A stretch of DNA of 64,000 nt from Amphibacillus sp052055485 (lineage in GTDB: Bacteria > Bacillota > Bacilli > Bacillales > Amphibacillaceae), in contig NZ_CP197171.1 of assembly GCF_052055485.1 (NCBI RefSeq), positions 124,001 to 188,000 on the forward strand, read 5' to 3'. A model generated the notes under the pieces. That model was not told the origin of the DNA, ran no database searches, and saw only the letters and a list, made by a program, of their open reading frames with translations. The position numbers and the translations under genes were made by a program. Numbering within the stretch: the first letter of the stretch is position 1; the number at the start of each line of letters is the position of its first letter. Positions 25,785 to 33,747 of the stretch are shown here, one piece after another.

Positions 25785-26807
25785 ATGTCAGCATTTAAAG
25801 ATTTAAAGCAGATAGTTGAGATACAACAAAATTATAATTTAAGTGCTGAGGATTTTTCTCATTGGTTAGACATGCATGTTCCTAAAAATGAGCATGAAAG
25901 AACTATGCGTGATTTCTTTATGACAACAAATGACTCTTATTCTATGTGTATTGGTTTAGAATTTCTGTTTATGAATGATTATTATCCAGAATTGTACCAA
26001 TTGATAGAAAAGAATAAAACATATCCTAATCGGCTGAATCAAAATTGGGCTACTTTCTTTGAACTAACAATGGCTAAACATCAAGGGACTATGCCACTGA
26101 CAAAAATTCTAGCTCAATTACAAAGAATTAAAACCGATGACCTGGCTCTTAAATGCTTAATTCAATTCTTAACGATATCCATACAGATTGTTTTTTATGA
26201 TTTCGATTTAATTGTCAATAAACTTGAGCAATTTCGAGAAGATAGTAATAAAATCCATCATAGTATTTTACGACCATATATACAACACCGCTTAGATCGC
26301 GCACTTTTTGTTCATTATTGGAAGCGAAATGAAATGATACTTGCTCGTAAATTTGGTTACCGTGCTTTGGCGGGAATTCACAATCGAATTCACCTTGCTT
26401 ACTTACATATTAATTTAAGCTCTTCTTTTATTTTCGATGATTTCAACTCAGCGATTTATCATTTAGAAGAAGCGCATAAAATAGTGACAGAAAAAAATAT
26501 CACCAACCTAGTCGAAATGATTGAAGAACGCAACATTCCATTTATTTATGCTCACTTTAATAAACCAGAAGGAATTACTACATCAGATAAAAGTGAACAA
26601 GCTCATCTCGCTCTTGCACGTGGTGATTTAGCTCTTGCAAAAGAATTATTGTCAGAAATAACAGAGATAACTCCATTTACTAAATACTATTTAGGCCGAG
26701 CTCACCAAGATGAACGGCTGTTAATCCAGTCATGTAATGATTTTATTGAAAAGCAAAGCGATCATTTTTTTGCCCGTCTCCCACTTACAGCATTAAATAA
26801 ATTATAG
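25785..26807 (+). CDS. AimR-family peptide receptor (arbitrium-like), outside any prophage
   Basis: This 340-residue helical protein aligns by eye along its length with the AimR receptor of phage SPbeta. The clearest part is the C-terminus: EQAHLALARGDLALAKELL..., YYLGRAHQDERLLIQS and FFARLPLTALNKL against EQAH...SKAKEVLDKL, YYLKGRLEQNK and FLIRLPLLELQKM (recalled sequence). The middle is TPR-like. AimR binds a short secreted phage peptide and so controls the lysis decision. Here about 36 residues precede the NEHERTMRDFF match, versus about 60 in SPbeta AimR, so the DNA-binding helix-turn-helix looks shortened or absent. A secreted pre-peptide gene follows 37 bases later. No phage genes are near. 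Rgg/PlcR-type receptors are the alternative, but the C-terminal match favours AimR. Confidence 0.82.
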   Translation: MSAFKDLKQIVEIQQNYNLSAEDFSHWLDMHVPKNEHERTMRDFFMTTNDSYSMCIGLEFLFMNDYYPELYQLIEKNKTYPNRLNQNWATFFELTMAKHQGTMPLTKILAQLQRIKTDDLALKCLIQFLTISIQIVFYDFDLIVNKLEQFREDSNKIHHSILRPYIQHRLDRALFVHYWKRNEMILARKFGYRALAGIHNRIHLAYLHINLSSSFIFDDFNSAIYHLEEAHKIVTEKNITNLVEMIEERNIPFIYAHFNKPEGITTSDKSEQAHLALARGDLALAKELLSEITEITPFTKYYLGRAHQDERLLIQSCNDFIEKQSDHFFARLPLTALNKL

Positions 26808-26844
26808 TAAAGATTTAATTCTAACTATGAAGGAGGTGAAAAAG

Positions 26845-26982
26845 ATGAAACGTATACTTGTCTCATTAGCAATTGCCCTTACTCTTTTAGTTAATGTTTC
26901 TGTGCCACTATCTGCTCAGGTAGTAGAAAATGCTGAAGTAAGTCCATTGAGTAATATTGACCCAGGTCATCCCGGACTCTAA
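26845..26982 (+). CDS. Secreted pre-peptide, AimP-like signal
   Basis: This 45-residue gene follows a very strong ribosome site (AAGGAGGTGA, 26830-26839). It begins MKRILVSLAIALTLLVNVSV, a classic signal peptide (positive start, hydrophobic core, PLSA before a likely cut near residue 24), then a polar pro-region (QVVENAEVSPLSNI) and the tail DPGHPGL. The size and plan equal those of AimP, about 43 residues with the signal as the last six. Its neighbour is an AimR-family receptor. The mature peptide cannot be fixed by eye; the last six or seven residues are the best guess, and DPG starts recall some known arbitrium hexapeptides. Confidence 0.8.
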   Translation: MKRILVSLAIALTLLVNVSVPLSAQVVENAEVSPLSNIDPGHPGL

Positions 26983-27015
26983 AGTAAATACTTATTAAAC
27001 TACCTAAAACAAGAG

Positions 27016-27088
27016 AAGATAGCCTTAATCTCTTAAAGCCTTGAACCTACCTGACCACAGGATTAGAGAAAAAAGCTATCTTTTTCTT
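27016..27088 (+). terminator. Long hairpin terminator after the peptide gene
   Basis: AAGATAGC (27016-27023) pairs with GCTATCTT (27075-27082), followed by TTTCTTTG. Inner bases TTAATCTCT and GGATTAGAGA pair only partly. It ends the aimR-peptide transcript. In phages an aimX RNA follows aimP; the 100 bases here could hold a relic of one, which is speculation. Confidence 0.6.
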
Positions 27089-27186
27089 TGTCATCATAAT
27101 GGTGCCTATCTTCCTAACCCTTTGGTTAGTTTTTTTATTTCAAAATGATTTTGTTCTTATCATAAAGCGAAACCCGTTGTTGCCCC

Positions 27187-27215
27187 GAGTTTTACGGACG
27201 GTTATCTGTGATAAA
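27187..27215 (+). repeat. 29-bp dispersed repeat
   Basis: Identical to the units at 9118, 10257 (reverse) and 32131. Its 5' flank AAAGCGAAAC is shared with the copy at 32131, and AAGTTCCCTTT 3' is shared in part with the copy at 9118. Confidence 0.9.
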
Positions 27216-27257
27216 TATATAAGTTCCCTTTAAGGCAATAGCTAAAGTAGAGGATAT

Positions 27258-28142
27258 TTATTTATCCCTTCCTTTATTCTGAATAATTTCAACCAATGTC
27301 TTAAATCTTTGGGTTTGAAATTTATCCTTATGATAGACAATGTGGTTTACATTAACTAATTCAAAATCCTTTACTTTTAATTCGACTATATCACCTTTAG
27401 CCAGTTCCTCTTCAATTAAAATTTTGGGCAGCACACTTATTCCTAAATTTTGTTTTACTGCTTGAATAAGAGCTTGTGAATTTATACTCGTCCACTCTGG
27501 CTCCACTCTTAAGTTGCGTAACAATAACGCACTGTCAAAAACATCACGAATGGCACTACCCGTTTCTCTAAGCAAAAATCTCTCTTGAATTAATTGATTG
27601 ATATCGATAGATCCTTCTAAAGCAAAGGGATGATCGATAGAACATATAAAGACTAATTTATAGGATGAAAAGGGAATTTTAATTAACTCGTCGTCATAAA
27701 TAACGCCCTCAATTAGACCCAAATCTATTTCATTATTATGAAGCATCTCTTCTATTTTACCTGCATTGCTAACGATAACTTTTGTCGGTGTCTTCTGATA
27801 AACTGTTTCAAAATTGACGATTGCTTGAGGTAAGATGAAATTTGCAATCGTGATACTTGAGCCAATTTTGATTGTTGCATTATCTTCTAAATCCTTAACA
27901 TCTTGTTCTAAGTTATCGAGTAGATCCAATAGCTTTATAACTTTAGTTAAAAATAGCTTCCCCGTTTCATTTAAATAAATCTTTCTTGAAATTCGATCGA
28001 ATAAATAAACATCTAAATAACTTTCCAATTCACTAATAGCATTAGAAACAGCAGGTTGAGTTATAAATAACTTATCTGCTGCTTTTGTAAAGCTCTCTTC
28101 TTCACAGACCGTTTTAAAGATACGCAGGTGTCTTATCTTCAT
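27258..28142 (-). CDS. LysR-family transcription regulator
   Basis: This 294-residue LysR protein has an N-terminal winged helix (ESFTKAADKLFITQPAVSNAI, near residues 15-35) and a periplasmic-binding-like effector domain (KIGSSITIANFILP; LRETGSAIRDVFD). It is divergent from the chromate transporter pair, with 120 bases between, so it probably regulates those genes. ATG 28142 was chosen: AAGGAG lies six bases upstream, while the longer reading from 28181 has no such site. Confidence 0.88.
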   Translation of the reverse strand: MKIRHLRIFKTVCEEESFTKAADKLFITQPAVSNAISELESYLDVYLFDRISRKIYLNETGKLFLTKVIKLLDLLDNLEQDVKDLEDNATIKIGSSITIANFILPQAIVNFETVYQKTPTKVIVSNAGKIEEMLHNNEIDLGLIEGVIYDDELIKIPFSSYKLVFICSIDHPFALEGSIDINQLIQERFLLRETGSAIRDVFDSALLLRNLRVEPEWTSINSQALIQAVKQNLGISVLPKILIEEELAKGDIVELKVKDFELVNVNHIVYHKDKFQTQRFKTLVEIIQNKGRDK

Positions 28143-28263
28143 ATTCATCTCCTTACTCATTACCTTTTGGTTATGTATCATATAAAATTATAATATTGTA
28201 CTTATGTCGAATCAAGCTTTACAATAAACCATATTGAAAGAATCTATTGGAGGCACCTCAATA

Positions 28264-28842
28264 ATGAGCTTTAAAAAATTAAAGATTTACTTTTTACTTT
28301 TTAGAATCACCTTTTCTATCAGTGCTTTTACTTTTGGAGGGGGATACATCGCTATTCCTATGATGCGTAAATATTTCGTTAACAATCTAGAGTTAATTAG
28401 TAAACAAGAACTACTGGACATGGCTGCCATCGCACAATCAACTCCTGGGGCTATAGCTGTTAATATTGCTGTATTGGTGGGTTATCGTATTGCTGGAGTT
28501 ACAGGAGCAATCATCAGTTGTATCGGGACAATCCTCCCTCCCTTGATCATTTTATCAATCATCTCTATGTTCTACCAAGCTTTTAGGTCTAATCGCGTTA
28601 TTTCTGCTATATTAAAGGGCATGGAAGCTGGAGTTGCTGCAGTCATTGTAGATTTGGTTATCGATATGAGTCAAGGAATTTTCAAGCAAAGGGACCTGTT
28701 ATTAACCTTAATGGTGCCGGCTACATTTATCGCTAGTTTTATTTTCAACATTAATGTACTTATTATTATTATTTTCTGCTCTATTCTGTGCTTTGCTCAA
28801 GCTTACGTCAAAAACAAACGGAGGGGAAAACTAAATGGATAA
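28264..28842 (+). CDS. chrA: Chromate transporter family, first half
   Basis: This 192-residue membrane protein contains one CHR domain: SAFTFGGGYIAIPMMRKYFV (near 18-37), then IAQSTPGAIAVNIAVLVGYR and about six hydrophobic segments. Short-chain CHR proteins work in pairs, here with the gene that overlaps its last 8 bases. Start ATG 28264 follows GGAGG; the upstream ORF start lacks one. The substrate may be chromate or another anion such as sulfate. Confidence 0.87.
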   Translation: MSFKKLKIYFLLFRITFSISAFTFGGGYIAIPMMRKYFVNNLELISKQELLDMAAIAQSTPGAIAVNIAVLVGYRIAGVTGAIISCIGTILPPLIILSIISMFYQAFRSNRVISAILKGMEAGVAAVIVDLVIDMSQGIFKQRDLLLTLMVPATFIASFIFNINVLIIIIFCSILCFAQAYVKNKRRGKLNG

Positions 28843-29395
28843 AATGATTTTTAAATTATTTTTTGTCTTTTTCCAAATTGGTTTATTCAGTATTGGTGGC
28901 GGATATGCGATTATTCCATTAATACAAGAACAGGTAGTGAACTCTTACAATTGGCTCACTTTACAAGAATATACAGATATTATTACCATTTCCCAAATGA
29001 CACCTGGGCCTCTGGTTGTTAATACCGCTTCTTTTGTCGGCATACGTGTCATTGGAATATCTGGAGCCATAGCAGCCACTCTAGGAAGTACTGTATCCGG
29101 ATCACTTTTTTCTATCCTGCTTTATAACTTTTTTAAAAAACATAAAGATATAAACAGTATTGCAAATGTTTTAAAAGGCTTACGTTCTAGTTCGGTAGGA
29201 CTTATTGCATCAGCTGCCGCTACTATTATTTTGCTTTCATTTCTTGGAACGACAACACTTGATTTTAAAAATGTCAGCATCAATATAACGGCGGTTATTA
29301 TCTTCATGCTCTCTCTATTTCTATTGCGAAAATACAAATTAAATCCAATCATAATCATGGTTCTAACAGGTGTTGTAGGCTTGGTCTTTTATTAA
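28835..29395 (+). CDS. chrA: Chromate transporter family, second half
   Basis: This 186-residue second CHR domain has LFSIGGGYAIIPLIQEQVV and ISQMTPGPLVVNTASFVGIR. It overlaps the first by 8 bases, so they are translated together and likely form a heterodimer with opposed topology. A bidirectional terminator follows. Confidence 0.87.
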   Translation: MDKMIFKLFFVFFQIGLFSIGGGYAIIPLIQEQVVNSYNWLTLQEYTDIITISQMTPGPLVVNTASFVGIRVIGISGAIAATLGSTVSGSLFSILLYNFFKKHKDINSIANVLKGLRSSSVGLIASAAATIILLSFLGTTTLDFKNVSINITAVIIFMLSLFLLRKYKLNPIIIMVLTGVVGLVFY

Positions 29396-29425
29396 CATTT
29401 CAGGACATTGATATACTTACATGAA

Positions 29426-29469
29426 AAATCCCTACTTACAAAAGAGAGCACTTTTGCAAGTAGGGATTT
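29426..29469. terminator. Bidirectional terminator between chrA and the P-II gene
   Basis: AAATCCCTACTT (29426-29437) pairs with AAGTAGGGATTT (29458-29469) plus AAAAG/CTTTT inside. It sits between two converging genes, with A- and T-rich ends on both sides. Confidence 0.75.
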
Positions 29470-29499
29470 GATTATCCGTTCGGTCATGCTTTAATTATT

Positions 29500-30168
29500 T
29501 TATTCATAAATCCCATAGGTCTTTTGAACATCTTGAATAAAAATAATACCGTTCCCTGGTTCCTCAATTTCCAGTTCTTTCTGTATTGATGCCACAATGG
29601 TTTCTGTAACCTCTTCTTTAGAAAGAATCAAAATCATTTCTTTTTCAGGCTCAATTTCCATATTAAATAATCTGCTCGTTTCATTTACCCCAGAGCCTCT
29701 CGCGTTGACTATTGTTCCACCTTTTGAACCAGCAGCCTTTGCTGCTTCAATCACGTCTTCAGCCTTCCCTCTATTAACAACAGTTGTAATCACTTGGTAC
29801 ATTGACTCACTTCCACCTCTTTCTTGTTCATTGTCTATGTCTTTATAACGTTTTGATCCTACAATGCCACTTATACCAGTCGTAAAAACAATACCATGAT
29901 TGGGTCTTTCAAATTGAAATATTTTATTTAATTCTATTAAAGCATGATTGGCTGTATCATTATCCGCTCCAAGCAAAACAATTTCTTTTCTTTCATCATA
30001 TAGAGATAAAAAGTTTAACAAGGAATTATCCACAGTTCCTCTTCCAAGGAAAATAGTACCTCCAGGAATACCACACTTTTTTGCTCGACGCAAAATCTTA
30101 CTGCCCATTCCATAATTTGCAATTATATAAATTAATTGAAAAGCCGGTACATTATTTAATTTAGCCAT
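29500..30168 (-). CDS. P-II-like signalling protein with two GlnB-fold halves
   Basis: This 222-residue protein reads as two P-II-like halves: residues about 8-110 (QLIYIIANYGMGSKILRRAK, GIVFTTGISGIVG) and 120-220 (YQVITTVVNRGKAEDVIEAA, GNGIIFIQDVQKTYG). P-II proteins bind ATP, ADP or cyclic nucleotides and gate transporters. It overlaps the end of the DUF1538 membrane gene by 8 bases, so it probably controls that protein. ATG 30168 follows GAAAAGGG; the TTG at 30180 has worse spacing. Confidence 0.8.
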   Translation of the reverse strand: MAKLNNVPAFQLIYIIANYGMGSKILRRAKKCGIPGGTIFLGRGTVDNSLLNFLSLYDERKEIVLLGADNDTANHALIELNKIFQFERPNHGIVFTTGISGIVGSKRYKDIDNEQERGGSESMYQVITTVVNRGKAEDVIEAAKAAGSKGGTIVNARGSGVNETSRLFNMEIEPEKEMILILSKEEVTETIVASIQKELEIEEPGNGIIFIQDVQKTYGIYE

Positions 30169-31681
30169 TGCCCTTTTCAACTCCCTTTTTCTTTGACTTC
30201 AATGCAAACACCAAACCTAAAGTTTGCAAAGTAATAATTGGAAGCATCGCAACCATCGCAATCATTCCAAAACCATCTGCTAATAAATCAGCTCCTTCAA
30301 AAGCATTTGCCGCACCTTGAGTAAATGCCAAAATAAAGGTGGCTGTCATAGGTCCCGTTGCTACCCCGCCAGCATCAAATGCAATACCAACAAAAAGATT
30401 CGGTACAACAAACATCATGGCTAGAGCAATTATATATCCAGGGAGTAAATAATGCCATAGCTCTATATTTGAAGATAAAATACGAATCACTGACAACATT
30501 ACCGCAAGACCAACACCAACTGCCAGTGGATATAATACTGCCTTTCTCTTCACATACCCACTTGTTACATCTTCAATTTGATGCGTTAATACATAGACAG
30601 CCGGTTCAGCTAAAATTGTAACAACTCCTAGAATAAAAGCAATAATAATAATATAGATTTTATTATCCAATAATGCTAAATCATTACCAATGCTCGTTCC
30701 GACATCCATAAAACCAGCATTGACACCTATTAGGAAGATAAATAATCCTACATAGGCAAAAGCAAAACCGGTAAGTAATTTTCGTAATTTTCTCTTATTT
30801 AATTTAAAATATAGTTTTTGTAACACTAATAATATCACTAATAACGGTAGGATGGCTATAGCACTTTCCTGTAAATAATCAGGAATAATTTCAATAAATG
30901 GTCCGATAATTGAATTCGAGCTTGCAACATCAACATCAATTGCAGCCGTAAATTCATCCGTTTTTGAAAAAACATCTAACAGCATAACCCCAATAATGGC
31001 TCCTGCTGATGCTATAGCAACCAAACCAAAGCTATCATCTTCAGAGGCTTTACTATTCTTTTTAAGTTTAGAGATACCAACAGATAGAGCTAAAATAAAT
31101 GGTACCGACAATATACCTGTTGTTGCTCCTGAAGCATCAAAAGATATCGCCAGAAATTCACGTGAAGTGTACAATGCTAATCCACCGATGATTAGATATA
31201 CAGCAAGAAGAAATTTGTGTAAAGGAATGTTGTAGAAGACTCTTAAAAATCCCAGTGCAACCATCGTTGCTAACCCTATCGACACAACAACAAGGATCGT
31301 CATGCCTGGTATTTCTCCTGAAGTCACTGCATTAACTTGATTGGAAAGAACGATTAAACCCGGTTCAGCAATTGATATGAAGAAACCAAGTATTAATCCA
31401 CCAATTAATACAATCCATAGCTTATTCGTTTTAACGAGTGATGTACCCGTTAAATGCCCAAGTGGAGTAATTCCTATGTCTACACCTAGCAGAAAAATAG
31501 TCAAACCAATCATGATTAATAAAGCACCAATTAAAAATCTAATAATTAAAGTTGTATCCATGGGTGCGATTGTAAAATGAAGAATCATGACCATGGCAAT
31601 AATGGGTACAACCGAAGATAATATTTCTTTAAATTTTGACACAATTACGTTCAAAACAGTCATCCTTTCTCTATAATTCAT
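30161..31681 (-). CDS. DUF1538 membrane transporter-like protein
   Basis: This 506-residue membrane protein holds two repeated DUF1538 halves: each contains a VDIGITPLGHLTG- or VNAGFMDVGTSIG-like turn, a SIAEPGLIVLSNQVN- or LAEPAVYVLTHQIE-like helix, and an AFDAGG/SFDASGATTGILSVPFI-like loop. About 14 hydrophobic segments. The internal repeat and paired P-II gene suggest a nucleotide-gated transporter, substrate unknown. The 31681 ATG has only a weak ribosome site; a TTG at 31654 nine bases after GAAAGG is a good alternative. Confidence 0.8.
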   Translation of the reverse strand: MNYRERMTVLNVIVSKFKEILSSVVPIIAMVMILHFTIAPMDTTLIIRFLIGALLIMIGLTIFLLGVDIGITPLGHLTGTSLVKTNKLWIVLIGGLILGFFISIAEPGLIVLSNQVNAVTSGEIPGMTILVVVSIGLATMVALGFLRVFYNIPLHKFLLAVYLIIGGLALYTSREFLAISFDASGATTGILSVPFILALSVGISKLKKNSKASEDDSFGLVAIASAGAIIGVMLLDVFSKTDEFTAAIDVDVASSNSIIGPFIEIIPDYLQESAIAILPLLVILLVLQKLYFKLNKRKLRKLLTGFAFAYVGLFIFLIGVNAGFMDVGTSIGNDLALLDNKIYIIIIAFILGVVTILAEPAVYVLTHQIEDVTSGYVKRKAVLYPLAVGVGLAVMLSVIRILSSNIELWHYLLPGYIIALAMMFVVPNLFVGIAFDAGGVATGPMTATFILAFTQGAANAFEGADLLADGFGMIAMVAMLPIITLQTLGLVFALKSKKKGVEKGNG

Positions 31682-31731
31682 TCATGTTTCTATTCAGGTA
31701 TAAAGAATACTTGTCATTTTATTATGATTTA

Positions 31732-31968
31732 TCAGTTGAGGATTTTTTTATATTTTTGTTGATGAGATGAGGTTTTTTCAATTGCCACTAGATCAGCTTT
31801 ATTTTTATTAACATGGTTCAGAAATAATGTGCCTAATAAAAGCCTGTCCTTAACAACAATTCGATTCCATTCATATCCTTTAAACAGATCTTTAACAAGG
31901 AAAACTTCTCCAACTAATAGGTTGTCTGTTTCCTTTATTGCAAGTTCCAGCAGCTTATTTACCTCCAT
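31732..31968 (-). CDS. Small DUF1413-type protein
   Basis: This 78-residue protein (MEVNKLLELAIKETDNLLVG, then EVFLVKDLFKGYEWNRI, LLLGTLFLNHVN and a basic tail KYKKILN) resembles DUF1413 proteins. Function unknown. It lies 50 bases before the DUF1538 gene on the same strand. ATG 31968 was chosen with GAGGGTGA upstream. Confidence 0.6.
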   Translation of the reverse strand: MEVNKLLELAIKETDNLLVGEVFLVKDLFKGYEWNRIVVKDRLLLGTLFLNHVNKNKADLVAIEKTSSHQQKYKKILN

Positions 31969-32113
31969 AATAATCACCCTCTCATACAACATTTAAAACA
32001 ACATTGTTCATTCTATTGTATAGAATTTATTGCCCTTAGTCAAAAAAATTGCCTTATGAGTGTGTAATCGAAATCAACATATTCATGACAGCAGATACCA
32101 GTATTTATAAAGC

Positions 32114-32159
32114 GAAACTTCAATCAGTGAGAGTTTTACGGACGGTTATCTGTGATAAA
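32114..32159 (+). repeat. Composite dispersed repeat
   Basis: GAAACTTCAATCAGTG (32114-32129) runs straight into the 29-bp unit (32131-32159). The same two parts occur at 9054-9146, where 45 extra bases separate them, and the first part occurs as the two arms of the hairpin at 42097-42148. Confidence 0.85.
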
Positions 32160-32728
32160 AAATAACAGTCAATGCCATATATGATTAGTGTCAAATCATT
32201 TCATCAAAGAAGCGCATACGAAGAGTATTAAATCGACATTTTGAAAGGACAGGCTCTTATAATGTGATATACAGATAATACTTCCACGTTGTTTAGTATA
32301 TAAATTGAAGTTAGTTTTTTTAAGAATAAATAAACATAATAGTGCTGAATGCGTGAGCCAATATCCTTAATCATTCATACCTCTGAAAGCTTCAGATTAA
32401 GTCGATTTTAATTCTATCCTTTAGCTTTATGTTCAACACTAAATAGTTAAAAAATAAGCTGTATGTATGAATTATTCGATGACCCATACTTAAGGCAAGC
32501 AAAATACTTTGCTCGCCTTATTCTAAATCAATAATTTGATATACGCCAAACTCTAACAGTGGCAGTGTTAATCTATTATTTAATTAAATCGCCCCTTTCT
32601 CCTTACCTTTAAAGTTCTCTATAATCATATGGTGAATCAAGCTAGGTCTTCGGTGCAGAGCAGAGCTCTTGTTTAACCAATAAAGAAACCGCTTTGAAAA
32701 ATCGCTCTCCTAAATTCACAGTAAACTA
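32160..32728. other. Gene-free spacer with one hairpin
   Basis: No gene is visible in 570 bases. TAAGGC-A-AGCAAA pairs with TTTGCT-C-GCCTTA at 32491-32520 (one mismatch). On the minus strand it is about 210 bases past the BNR gene and could be its terminator. Confidence 0.4.
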
Positions 32729-33745
32729 TTATCTAATCAAGAACTGCTTAATTCTCATGCTACGATAGGCTTTTGGCCAGTTCAACGAAAGCCTCTCCCA
32801 ACTCTCTCCATATGTTTCGCTTCGAAAGACCCCTTTATTGTTTGCGGCATAAAACACACCCTGTTCAGTTGGAGAATTAGCCAGCGCTGAAATCGTCATT
32901 CCTTCCGCTTCTGGAAGTCCTTCTTCAATAAGCTTCCATTCTTGATTAGCTTCTTTCTTCAAAATAACAGTCTCTGCTTGTTCTGCTCGATAGGCATGAC
33001 GTGGTCCTTTTGCACCAGATACAAGAATACAATCTGGCTGATCATCTGCTACTGCAATATTGACCAAATAAGTAAACGGGTCTAAGCCCTCATTCTCCGT
33101 CTCCCATGTCTTTCCACCATTCCATGATTGAGCAAAACCACCCCCAGCGGCTTCATAAATTCGGTCTTTTTCTTGTGGATGGGTAGCCATCGTGTGACAA
33201 TCAAACTGTGATTCAGGCTTTCGATCCTCCCATGTCAATCCTTTATCAAGGCTTCTCATCACACCACCTAATTCAATTCCAACAAAAATCCTTTCTTGAT
33301 CCAATCGATCAGGTTCAATCCAACGAACATGATGGGTATGTGGTCTTGGTGGAAAGCTCCAGGTGGATTGGGAAGGAAGATCTAGTAAAGCCGGACAATC
33401 TGTCCAAGTTTCTCCACCATCTTCCGAACGATACAAACGACTTGGCTCCGTGCCAACCCAAACGACTCCCCTTCCATTGATCCTCTCAACTGGACTGACA
33501 GCAATTGCTGATATTCGAGAAGATTCAATCCCTGCACCAGCAATTCTCCAGCGTTCCCCTCCATCATCAGAAATCCATAGACCATGATCAAATGTCCCTG
33601 CATACATTCGGTTCACATCATGAGGGTCAAACGCTAAGCACTCAAATTGCACCTGTTCAATCGTATGCTCTACCAGTCTCCAATCTCCATCCTCTTCTTT
33701 AATTTGAACAATAGCATGTGGTATGACTAAATAAGCGTTTGTCAT
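32729..33745 (-). CDS. BNR/Asp-box beta-propeller protein
   Basis: This 338-residue protein contains repeated Asp boxes: SDDGGERW, SEDGGETW, SLDKGLTW, SWNGGKTW and SETYGESW, at roughly 50-60-residue spacing. They mark a sialidase or photosystem-II-assembly type beta-propeller. There is no signal peptide, so it is probably cytoplasmic and not a secreted sialidase. It follows the arginase-fold gene by 2 bases in one operon. Function unknown; similar proteins are often named glycosyl hydrolase without proof. Confidence 0.75.
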   Translation of the reverse strand: MTNAYLVIPHAIVQIKEEDGDWRLVEHTIEQVQFECLAFDPHDVNRMYAGTFDHGLWISDDGGERWRIAGAGIESSRISAIAVSPVERINGRGVVWVGTEPSRLYRSEDGGETWTDCPALLDLPSQSTWSFPPRPHTHHVRWIEPDRLDQERIFVGIELGGVMRSLDKGLTWEDRKPESQFDCHTMATHPQEKDRIYEAAGGGFAQSWNGGKTWETENEGLDPFTYLVNIAVADDQPDCILVSGAKGPRHAYRAEQAETVILKKEANQEWKLIEEGLPEAEGMTISALANSPTEQGVFYAANNKGVFRSETYGESWERLSLNWPKAYRSMRIKQFLIR

Positions 33746-33747
33746 TA

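Noticed and set aside
25723..26807. Rgg, PlcR or NprR type receptor
   Set aside because: The C-terminal pattern and the TPR layout agree better with AimR, and the N-terminal HTH of Rgg/PlcR proteins is not seen.
32729..33745. Secreted sialidase
   Set aside because: There are Asp boxes but no signal peptide and no sialidase catalytic motif, so only a BNR propeller is called.
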